From Nemertoderma westbladi (lineage: Eukaryota; Xenacoelomorpha; Nemertodermatida; Nemertodermatidae), in contig JAUCBJ010003928.1 in the NCBI GenBank assembly GCA_032718475.1, positions 1-56,392 on the forward strand: a stretch of DNA of 56,392 nt, written 5' to 3'. Positions 1 through 10,100 of this stretch are shown in pieces. The number at the start of each line of letters is the position of its first letter. Positions within the stretch are counted from its first letter, which is position 1. The notes under the pieces are model-generated. The model did not search any database. It saw only the letters and a list, made by a program, of their open reading frames with translations, and was not told where the DNA came from. Position numbers and translations under genes: made by a program.

Positions 1-2105
1 CGGATGTTTACCCTATAGTTGTTACGATGTAGGTAGTGTACTGTATATATGAAAGACGACTACAGTTATTTTCCCTCAAAGATCCCAGCTAGGAAGCCTC
101 AACCTGCACCCGTAATACCGGAAACTTTGTATTACCAACCCCGCTTTGTGCATTGTGGTATTATGGCATATTGATATAAAACACGAATTCATGTTATATA
201 AACTTACTCAATGTTAAATAATAGTGTTATCGAATATTTACTACGTAACAAGAGAGCCGCTTAACTACATAAACTAATATTGGATATTGAGTTCCGTTTT
301 GGAGTAACCAGGGAAGGCTTGCAGACACTAAAGTTGCAATAACTTTTTGAGTGTGTGCATGGACTTTGTTCAAATTACTTGCATAATAACGCAAACCTGT
401 TCTAATTCGATGCTCTTCCAACACATGTAATAAAATCTAAGACAATTTTATCTGACAATAAAGTAAAATAAATTTTTTGGTCTATTTCCTTTCTATTGAT
501 CTAATGTTATATATACTTGGAAAGACTCTAGAAAATATATAATAATTTTCTAAAAACAAAATTATTTTATTGTATATTTTCTATATAGAAAACTAAGTTT
601 AAACATTACAGGATAATAACGTCTAAGCAAGTCCAGAACATTGGCAAATGGGGTTTCTTTGTGTAGAATCGCCGTGTCATTGCTATAATCTTCATAGTAG
701 TAAAAATCTTAGCTAAAGAAAAATATTGTAATCTTACACTGTTCTAGAAAATGTAATTCCCGTGACATCTCAGGCAACATCATTAATAAAATAAACATTT
801 TTTAAGCTTTTATAAAATTTGTTCTAGAACACATGTATTAGCAAACATGTTCCAGAACATGTGTTTATTGTTTATAAAAGAAATATAAAAAACTATCTAC
901 CGGTATCATAAAAATTTTTCAGGGTGGGGGGGGGGGGGGGGGGGGTGTACCTATAACACACCAACTACCCATATTGTAAAATTGTAAAGCCATCACAAAA
1001 GATTAGGATATATTTTAATTTTTAAAGTACTGTACCTGCAAATTATTTTATAAACAGAACTGAACATTAAAAATACTACATAATAATAAAGTGGTTGTAG
1101 TGATTTGTCTAAAAAGTAGCTAGCTACTGTACACATCACTATCAATAGGAAATTGTTCTATTGAGCAGTTACCAAGCAACTTGTGTTATAATTAAGCAAA
1201 CAAATAGCTCAATTATCAAAAAAGAGCAATTATTGGGTATTGCAAAAATAGGACATATGTTTGCATGAAATTTAATGTGTTCCGCAACATATTTTTTTAT
1301 AGACTTTTTTTTGGGCAATAACAAGATAATATAGAACCTAAAAAATTTGGTTTTGGTTGATTGCGAATTTCTTATGTGTTTTTTGCTAGATTGACTCGAC
1401 TAATAGTCAACAGAAGTACAACTCTGTCTAACAAAATTCATTCAGCTGGCGTGCCGGTGAGTACCTTGTAGATATTCCCATAGGATTCACTGGAAAGAAC
1501 TATCAGCTGGGTAACAGTTGATATTTGCTAACAGTCTCGGATAGAGTGGCTGAGTAAACACAACCTTACTAAACTTGGCAACTTGGCATACTTCTCTGCA
1601 GTTTGGTCCTATTCAATATTAGCATTCATTACTAGGCCCTCTCTGTCATTTCTTTTTCATGAGCACACCAGCTGGTGTTTCTATCGTTGAGTCTATGGCA
1701 ATTCTCGTGTTATGGGGCTATTTTCTCGAAATAAAACAAGTTGAGATATTTCAATTTATTTCACAAGTACCCATATAAATCTATTTTCATGGTTCATGCA
1801 AAATGTCATCAAAATCGTTAGAGCCGTTTTTGCTCTAGGTAGGTAGCCAGTAGTCAGTAGCTTTTTTTTCTTACAGTAATCAAGTCTAACGACTTGCTAA
1901 TTTTAATTGTTTGTTGTAGCTAAATATATCGAAAATTGAAAAATCCGGCCAAGCCAGCTAGCAGTAGGAAAAAGCTTTATGCCTATCATGCTACCTAATA
2001 ATCATTCTTTATCAATAATCAATAATTGGTCGTATAATTGCTGTAATTTGGTCTCTCATAGCTTGTAATTTCATAATAATTAGCATCGGTTGTTATTTGC
2101 TGCCC
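1..2105. other. non-coding, repeat-bearing AT-rich DNA
   Basis: I see no supported gene here. The stretch contains one copy of a dispersed repeat (228-432), a long G homopolymer near 925-945 and many short A/T runs. Short open frames are not conserved-looking and have no plausible splice context. Confidence 0.6.
228..432. repeat. dispersed repeat, copy A (pairs with 24537-24722)
   Basis: About 200 bp are clearly homologous to 24537-24722, in the same orientation, with scattered substitutions and small indels. Both copies share the stretches 'gagagccgcttaactacata' and 'ttggatattgagttccgttt'. Neither has an obvious coding frame, so this looks like an interspersed non-autonomous repeat. Its termini were not defined. 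Confidence 0.75.
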
Positions 2106-2784
2106 CCAATTATCCAATTAGTCGGTGTGGTGCAGGGTGATAAACTATCTCCTCTTCTATTTTCATTATTTATTGCTGATCTACCCGCAGCCATCCCGGT
2201 ATCGGTTTATTTTGTTTATTGTATGCCGATGATTTAGCCATTAATAGTAGCTCGCTCGCTTCATTACAACAGTCTCTAGATAATTTAAGTACCTACTGCG
2301 ATGACAATCTATTAACCGTTAACTTGAGCAAAACTAAAGCCATCAAGTTCCGAAGAGGAGGTCGCATGGCTGCCACAGATATACTCAAATACAAAGGGAA
2401 CGAAATCAAGTTTGTAAATTCTTTTAATTACCTGGGGTTCATTCTAACGTCCAAAAACACTTCGACGGGTCACTATGTCCACCTTCGGAAAAGAGGAATA
2501 AGTGCGTCGGTGCGCATTGCATCTCTCGTAGTTCTCTCTTCGGTTTCGCTGGAAACAGCAAAGAAATTGTGGAATCTGGTAGTTTTACCTTCGTGCACTT
2601 ATGGTTGCTCAACATTTATCCAAAGTGACGACGTTTCAGCGCTAGATCATGTCGTCAAATGCCGCGGGTTTTTCTTCAAACTCTGGTGTGGCCTGAGCAA
2701 ATTTGCTACAACGACGCGGTTACTAAATGCGATTGATAACAATTCAGTACACTAGCTAATCTAACAGCTAAAAGAAGACGTATC
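2106..2784 (+). pseudogene. non-LTR retrotransposon reverse transcriptase fragment, upstream of the LTR-element insertion
   Basis: A 5'-truncated reverse transcriptase of the CR1/Jockey/I type. The block GVVQGDKLSPLLF (from about 2130) lies in one frame and the catalytic YADD box (2219-2232) in another, so there is a frameshift near 2200. The frame then runs 178 codons through 'SKTKAIKFRRGG' and the 'FNYLGF' motif typical of these enzymes. It has no endonuclease domain. Its 3' part is cut by the LTR element inserted at 2790 and resumes at 15118. It is a dead copy; the clade cannot be assigned further. Confidence 0.8.
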
Positions 2785-2789
2785 GCGGC
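2785..2789. repeat. target-site duplication (GCGGC), left copy
   Basis: GCGGC lies immediately outside the TG terminus at 2790 and is repeated directly after the CA terminus at 15112 (15113-15117). Five bases is a normal duplication length for LTR retrotransposons, including BEL/Pao. Confidence 0.88.
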
Positions 2790-4005
2790 TGTTCGCGCTT
2801 TTGAAGACCTTTAGCAGTTTAACCTGCCAAAATTTATATGTCTTTTAGTTAATTAAAACAACTTTAGCATACGACAATATTTTATGCTAATACACAAAAC
2901 ATTAGCCGAAGTCAGCCCATGCGCGATCATTCACCCGATGGATCTACACCCGGGAGGCTGAATTCGGATGCTTAAATTTTATTATTGCAGTGTAAGGTTG
3001 CAGTGTAAACTTACTGTATTATTCGACAGATCGTTAATAATTAATTCCTGACAGATATTATTGGCTTTCGGGAAATATTAACAGTTCCTTTAGGACGTGG
3101 CGCTCTATCTATTTAAACAGAACTAGGACTTATACTAAACGCAACGATACTGCTTATGATTAAAGTATAAAGCGTATTCTTTAGGAAATACTTTGTTACC
3201 AATCACAATCATGCACACTATTCTGCCGACCGTCAGTATATTTGATCACACATAAAGAGAGCAGTAATTGACTCATGTAGGGTCTGCTAAATAACATTAG
3301 ATTCAATACACACCACATTAATATAAATCGCAATTGTTATATATAGCCCGCCTCTCTAACCTGTAGTGTATCAAGAAAATTGGGAAATTTGGGTGATTTA
3401 TCCGTATTATCCAAAGAGCAATATTTCCATCAACAAATAGGTACAATTAATAACTGACAGTAAAATAACAGTACAAACAATATGATTAATGCAGTTAAAT
3501 TAAGTAAGTATGTTAAGATGCGTTAAGATTCGTGAGTGAGTTCGTTTGGTAACAGTTTATACTTTCGATAATTTAAGCAGTTTTACTAGAGTTCTTCCCA
3601 AAAAGCCGGTGTTATGGCGAAAAATGGGAACATAACAACAGAATCATATAAAATCATATGACTACTACCACTATACGAGTATACCAAAAACCCTTATTCC
3701 ACGAAGCCCCGTTCAACACAGAGGATGAGCATAGAGATAGGAAATTCAGTTCAGTAGCGCTGGGATAGGTCGAAATCAACGCCTACGCAAATTCTATTGG
3801 CCGACACGAACAGCAAGGCTAAGGCAACCTCTCTAAGCTAGTTGGCCGATTAAACTGAGCCCAGATATCTCCGTACAGCACATCAGCCAATAAGCTGGTA
3901 GCTTGCACTATTTTAGTTATAAATCCCTTTGAGAGTATTCTAGCGACTGGGGGGGAACTGGCCAGCAAAGGCAAACGTATCAGTTATCCCACAAAAGCTT
4001 TTACA
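2790..4005 (-). repeat. 3' LTR of the BEL/Pao-type element
   Basis: 1216 bp, starting TGTTCGCG and ending TTTTACA on the plus strand. It aligns end to end with 13895-15112 (1218 bp, 2-bp indel near 3546). A minus-strand TATA-like CTATATATAA lies at 3338-3347 and a minus-strand AATAAA at 2978-2983, in the order expected for an LTR promoter and polyadenylation signal. Confidence 0.93.
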
Positions 4006-4083
4006 CCGCTCCCAGAAAATGGGATTTAAGTCTATAAAATATACAAAATCACAGTTTCTAAAATATAAAAATACTCTAAACAG

Positions 4084-5088
4084 TTAGTCTTTCTTGCGCG
4101 GACGGCGTTTACGCAGTTTTTTAAAGCTAGCAAGAGTCCTTTTCTCTTTGGGGCGAGCCACTTTACGAGGAGGGCTATAACTCCTGGGTGAAGGGTGCAA
4201 TATGATTGCATCAGAAGGTATGGGATTGCGATCGGTATATCCGCCGGTCGAAGTACCGGGTTGATTGACATCAACGTCCGGGGAGAGGGGTCTAACGGCT
4301 TTGAGAGCTCGTTTCAAGACAGCCGCTCTTACGGGTCCTGTACGAGTGGTCTGCACGAGGGCCGTGGGTGGACCATAGGTAGTTAGAAACTTCCTTGGTT
4401 TAATGGTTCTTTCCAACTCGCGTTCGCGGGCTCGGTACTCGTAAGGCCGTCGATATACTTCTTGTAACTCAGGGTGTGAGTTGACGAATAAGTCTCCATA
4501 GGCAGGGTCTTGACGGATAAAGTTTATTAAGTTGTAAGAATGGATGTCACTCGGATTAATGCTCCTGAGAAATTTGCGTACATATTTGGTTGAAATACAT
4601 TCTCCAACGCGCTTCAGTAGTTCATAACTTGATAGGCGCGATTTCTGCTCGACGGAGGCAAACAAATAAGGATGGAACGCATAAACTCCTTCGTAAGCGC
4701 GTCCAGGGTAATAGCGATGGCGTGAATCACAATGTAAATCAGCGTTCGCTTCCCAAGCTCTGATATAACGTAGTACAATCATTTCATCTACGCTCTCTAA
4801 ATCATGGTTAAAGGGACAATCAAAGCTGGCGTGTCCTTTTAATTGACAATGATGGCATTGAGTCATAAATTGGGGGCAGACAGCAAAAATGTGCAAATTA
4901 TTAAGCCGACAATATGCACAATAGATTTCCATCGACGGTTGCTCGTGGAAATAGGAACAAAGATCGTTGGTGTCCATGGACGTAATATGGTCTCTCGATG
5001 CGCACAGCCGACAACGTTGTCGAGAAACATAATTGGCGTGGCGATAATCATACGCAGTAAGACACTGTGGACCTTGATACCATTCCAA
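4084..5088 (-). CDS. accessory ORF2 of the LTR element, CCHC zinc-knuckle protein
   Basis: 334 codons from the first possible start. The frame is open upstream to about 5200 and overlaps ORF1, so it may be expressed by a +1 shift from ORF1 or may be split by an old indel. The N-terminal third is rich in Cys and His, with several CxxC pairs (CRLC, CAYC). One exact retroviral-type knuckle, CHHCQLKGHASFDC (C-x2-C-x4-H-x4-C), suggests RNA or single-strand DNA binding. The C-terminus is very basic (KKLRKRRPRKK). There is no signal peptide or membrane helix, so it is not an envelope protein despite its place between gag-pro and the 3' LTR. Its exact role is unknown. Confidence 0.65.
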   Translation of the reverse strand: MEWYQGPQCLTAYDYRHANYVSRQRCRLCASRDHITSMDTNDLCSYFHEQPSMEIYCAYCRLNNLHIFAVCPQFMTQCHHCQLKGHASFDCPFNHDLESVDEMIVLRYIRAWEANADLHCDSRHRYYPGRAYEGVYAFHPYLFASVEQKSRLSSYELLKRVGECISTKYVRKFLRSINPSDIHSYNLINFIRQDPAYGDLFVNSHPELQEVYRRPYEYRARERELERTIKPRKFLTTYGPPTALVQTTRTGPVRAAVLKRALKAVRPLSPDVDVNQPGTSTGGYTDRNPIPSDAIILHPSPRSYSPPRKVARPKEKRTLASFKKLRKRRPRKKD

Positions 5089-5134
5089 TATGTAGTCGCT
5101 ATCGATACTCCGAGACGTGGGGGGCTGAATCTCT

Positions 5135-5533
5135 TCAGATTCTAAACATATGGGTTCGTCTTCCCAGTCTGTTACGAATATAATTTTCGTGATCTATTCT
5201 CGGTTTATCGTTACGACTCCGCTGGGTATGATATTTAAATAGAACCATTTCCCTTTCGGTGTATACATCGTCCGTATCATGTAAATCGATAGGATGGCCG
5301 GTAGTTAAGAAGTCCATATACGTACCATTACGATTCGTATAGCGAGCGGTGAATTTTCTATAGTCCAATTCGCGCGTAAGTTGTTCCTGGGACATCGGCG
5401 GTTCGATATAACGACCATCGTCCTCCGTAATAGTCGGATCGGCTTCACCGCGTATCAAGCTATCCACAAATGCTTGTAAAGGTAGAGTATATCGCTCTCT
5501 AATACCAAGATCATCTTCTATCAATTCCGTCAT
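5135..5533 (-). CDS. accessory ORF1 of the LTR element, unknown acidic protein
   Basis: 132 codons starting MTELIEDD, rich in Asp, Glu and Arg, with no domain I recognise. It ends inside the open frame of ORF2, which lies one base downstream in phase (+1). The two therefore read like a paired gag-style arrangement or one ORF broken by an indel. The position between gag-pro and the 3' LTR makes it part of the element rather than a host gene. Confidence 0.5.
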   Translation of the reverse strand: MTELIEDDLGIRERYTLPLQAFVDSLIRGEADPTITEDDGRYIEPPMSQEQLTRELDYRKFTARYTNRNGTYMDFLTTGHPIDLHDTDDVYTEREMVLFKYHTQRSRNDKPRIDHENYIRNRLGRRTHMFRI

Positions 5534-7152
5534 ATCTGTTATCTGAGTTTATTAATATCAATATAAGTTAATATTTTAGGCAAGCGGGCGTCGCTGCCTA
5601 CTAGGCTTTGCCCCCGGACAGTGGGTTTCTCAGCGCCGATGTACCGTTGTCGCAGTGTTTACGCCAACATGTAGCAACAGCACGACAACGATAACCGGCA
5701 CAAGTCCCACCACTGTCCGTCCCAAAGGCTTGAATCCACTTGAGGTTATCTCGGTAGAGTTAGGGCTACTTTACAATTGCGATTAGCTACTGTAAACACA
5801 CTTTAGTAGTAACATTCACCTATAAACGCACAAATTCCATACAATCATTACTTACTGCACACATGCATGCCATTTGTCCGTTAGTCAGTGTCTTCCAGAA
5901 TGTCACGTTATTACTATGTATCCTTGGATACTAATAGTGCGCTATGTATACTCTTATGCTACGCAATGGGGCAAGCTTTTTATTGTTCCTTTAACTTGCT
6001 TCTAATTCTAGCGTGGGTGTTGCCATGGTGACATTATGGAAAACTAGCGGTAGAATTAGGGCAATTCTCATGTATACAGATCTGGGATGTTATTTAATAG
6101 TAATTCTTTAATTGTCAATCTTCTCTTTATGCCTGATTTTATAAATTTTATCGGCTATTGACTATATATTGGAGATTCTCGCACTCTAGTACACTCAATA
6201 TGAATCTCCGCTCCCATGATCTATTAATTACTGTAATTTTGGGAATGTTGTAAATTGCACAAAATGACAATTTATGAAATTCATTCGAATATGAATTTAA
6301 ATTTATTCCCGTGAATTTTATTATTTGATGTTAAAATTGACACAATTTGATTCCAGAGCAGGTCTGGGGACATAGGATCCTTAATTCTATGAATTTTGTC
6401 TTTTAAGAGTATCGGTAAGTGCTACGATATCTTAATCGACTAGAATTGTTAACGGATCTGAATTTTACAGATTTTAATAAATATTAAATTAATATCTAGG
6501 ATGGGCACCGATTTATTCCAGAACTTGTCTGGGGACGTTAACCACTGATTCTAGAATTTGTCTTTCAAGTATATCGGTGGGTGCCACGATATCTTAATCG
6601 ACTAGAATTACAGATGGTCAAAAGTTTAACAGATTTATTTGCGATTTACGCTACTGTTAGAGGGACATCACGCTACTATATGTATTATTTGTTATAAGGT
6701 AGAAGAGCAATATCGCACGAAGCAATGTCAGTGTGAAGAGGCAAGTCGTTTCCAAGGTCTACCCAGAGCTTGGTTTAGCCGAGACACGAGGATCTGAACT
6801 TTGCATTCCTAATACTCTGCCTACCAATAATACTTAAATATAGTAGTGGCTTTATTGTACTTTAAGAAGTACTGACATGTCATCTTACTATAGTCTCGCA
6901 TTTATAATATAATACGGACAGTAAGGAAAGAGAAAATAATTATTTCTTGCCGTCGCACTAAATATATTGTAAGTAATTAAATACGTAATAAACACTAATA
7001 GATTGCACTAATTTACTAAATATTCTAAAATAACATTCTACTAAATAAAATTAAAGAAAACGATTATAATAAAATTACATAATAATACATACATAAATAT
7101 AAAATAAAAACAAATATAAAATGATATAGTCACACGCCCACTCCACATGCTA
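5534..7152. other. internal untranslated part of the LTR element, with a ~165-bp-spaced duplication
   Basis: No coding frame is seen where integrase would be expected. Two diverged copies of a ~95-bp block (6351-6448 and 6516-6609) share 'acgatatcttaatcgactag' and 'tctggggac'. The rest is AT-rich and unrecognised. Confidence 0.6.
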
Positions 7153-10100
7153 TCATGTTATGGAGTCCCTAGATATTTGTCGGATTAGGGAAGTAGTTTT
7201 AGGAAGAGTATCTTGCCTTCCATTGTTTCCGGATAGTTTTCGGTTTCTTTCCAGTAAACATAAACGACTAGCTGGGCGATTGAGTTGTTGTGTTACTTTC
7301 TCCGCTCCCTTGGCCTGTCTAACCTCCGCCGTGGTAAGATGAGGAGGCCATTCTTCTTCTTCTTTACTTAAGAAGTCGGATCCACCTAACCAGCCTGGAG
7401 TATCTATCAGTTCTTGAGTAGTTGCTCCTCTGGAAGCGATGTCGGCTGGATTAATCGTCCCAAGGCAATGTCTCCATTGATCTACATTGGAGTTAATATC
7501 GTCATTATCTGAGGAGTATGGTGTTCCCTCAGTTGGATCGTCCACATCACTGCTCTCCACTTCCCATTCCTTTACTTGGTATACCTGTTGTTGAGGTAAT
7601 CTCTCTTTGAGAGTTCTACGGGAAGGGCCAGTGAAGTACCAACCTACTCTAGTTCTTACCGCATAGGTTTGCAGTGGCTGCGGTTGAGCAGGCCGTTTCT
7701 CCAATGTCTCGAGCGCCTCATGCGCGTTTTGGCCGATGAGTATTTGCACTCCAGGATAATCTGTCTGGAATCGAGGTATCTTAAGATGTTGGATGCTCTC
7801 ATCCTCGTCCCAATTATAAAGGTCTGCTTGGGTAGTAGCGAAGTTCTTTATAGCCACCATTTTTACTGACCTTATACTTTGTGCTCCTAATTTATCCTGG
7901 GGGGTGGACAACTCACCTACATAGTAATCTGCCGTTAGGGTAGATTTCCAAACCTGCATAATTCCTGACATATTCAATTTAGTCCGGAACTTGGGTTGTC
8001 CAGCAAAGATATCTTCGGCTAGTTCTTGATCGATGAATGTTCCTGTGCTGCCGGAGTCAAGTAGGGCGTTCACTATGTAACTCTTGTTGAGACCATGAAC
8101 TCTCACTTGCACTACAGGAAATTCTCTTATTCCTATGTTGGAAGTTGGAACTTTCCAAGATGGTTGTTTGTCAAAAGGAGTTGGAGTAAACTCGTCAGTG
8201 TCCTTTTCATACGTAAGTGCTCGATACACTGTGGTATTTATTAGATAACAGGATTCGTTGGCATCGGAGAATTCGTCTGTATAGAATCCTTCCCACTCAG
8301 AACCTTGGTCAGTGTCGTTCACATCACTGAATTGGACATGTAGTTCGGGCTCACTTACCTGACTCGGGTTGTCTCGTTCGAACTCACTGTGTAACAAGAT
8401 GTGATGTTTCGCGCCACACTTTGCACACTTTACGTCGGAGTAACAGGTTCGCCGTTGGTGTCCTGATCTGAGGCAATTATAGCATAACCGCTTATTCCAC
8501 AGGACTGTACGTCTGTCTACAGGGGATTTCTTTAGAAATTCAGCACACGCACTCAAACGGTGGGGCCCGTCGCACAGCGCGCATTTTGGTTTGATGTTAC
8601 TCACCTTAACTTGGTTAACGTTATGCACTCTCGTTCTTTCTTCGGGCTTTCTTCCGTGAATTCTCTTAGGAGACGTAGGAGGAGTTGTTGTTACCTGTTC
8701 TCTCCTGTCACTGGTTCGAGACTTGTATTTACTTACGTCTTTATAGGTCTTGTTGTCATAGTAAGATTTTGCTGTGTCTTTCCCGCTGTCCTCTTCTTGA
8801 GAAGCTTGGCTTTCGCCGTCGTCAGTATAACACACTGGTATTATCCTTCTCCTAGAAACGAGTTTCTCACTTACCTTATTTTCTGATGTTTTCTCTCTGG
8901 ACTGCCTTATGAGTTGTAATTTTACTTCACTATCTAAGAAGGACATGAGATCAGCCATGGTAGGGCTTCGGCGTTGTTGTTCATTCATGTACAACACTTT
9001 CTTGTCCCAGCGTGTACATACTCCACCCTTTGGTAAAGTAGAGACTACGGCTCCAATAACCATGGAACTCTGATATTCATGCGACTTACCTAACCAGTCC
9101 AGTTGTCTACAGATCTCTTGAATTTCATCGGAAAACTCTATAATCTCGCTACTAAGGAAGTGTCGGGGGGCTACTAATTTTGCATACAAATACTTAGCTA
9201 TGTTATCCTTGTTACCATACCTGATGTTTAATGTATCCCAAACTTGTCTTAATCCTTCTGGATGTCCAATAAACTTTAACGCCATTAACTTGGGAGGTCC
9301 TTCCAAACACTTGATGAGGAATCTAAGTTTCTCTCCGTTAGATAGTACAGAGTTCTGTATGCTATCTTTGTAATATTCGTTGAAAGGTAACCATTTCATT
9401 TCGTCTCCATTGAATTTGACGATCTCTCCCACTTTGACCACTTGGCGGGCTTCTGTTCTAGCCATCTGACGCGTAAAGCTTTCTTGGGCCATCGTGTTAT
9501 TTAATATCGAATTATCGGTATATAAATTTCTCGGATCATTATCAGGTCTATAAGGAATATCATTAATAACAGGTCTATAATCACCCTTAATAGGGTTTGC
9601 TATAGGAGTTTCAACTTCACTAGCAGTATAGATGCGTGTAGGCTCTACACCTTGCGCATGTAATACTTCAGACCTAACAGGTTGACACAATGTTACAGGG
9701 GGTATTGGTATGCCCTTTTTGATATTGACTAATTTGTCGCATTCTAGCGCGATACTTTGCTGCACTTCTTGCAACTCTGCTCTACCTTCCCTCACTGTTC
9801 CCTTAAGTTGGTAGACAGTCTCCTGCATCTGTCCCAGCAGGAGATTCATCCCCCGCCGTCCCTCCTCCACCCACTCAACCGCCGAAGCGGGAGTCGCCAA
9901 CATAGTAGCGGGCTGACGCGGGACGACGGGAGACAAATTATTGATTTCTCTCTCTGCTATCTGGACAGGGGTATTTGCATGGACTGTTCCACCGGGTACA
10001 GGCAGTGTAGTACTATGTAAAGGGAATTTAGAGTTAAGCTCTGGAAGTGCAGGGGTCTCTAGCACAGAAGTGACTTTGGGAACAACAGGCCTAATTATTT

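Noticed and set aside
4084-5533. Envelope gene making the element a retrovirus
   Set aside because: No signal peptide, fusion peptide or membrane helix; the product is a zinc-knuckle, basic-tail protein.
7480-7560. RT/RNase H removed by an intron in the BEL ORF
   Set aside because: There is no long sequence between the two parts to be spliced; the frame is simply continuous, so the block is deleted.
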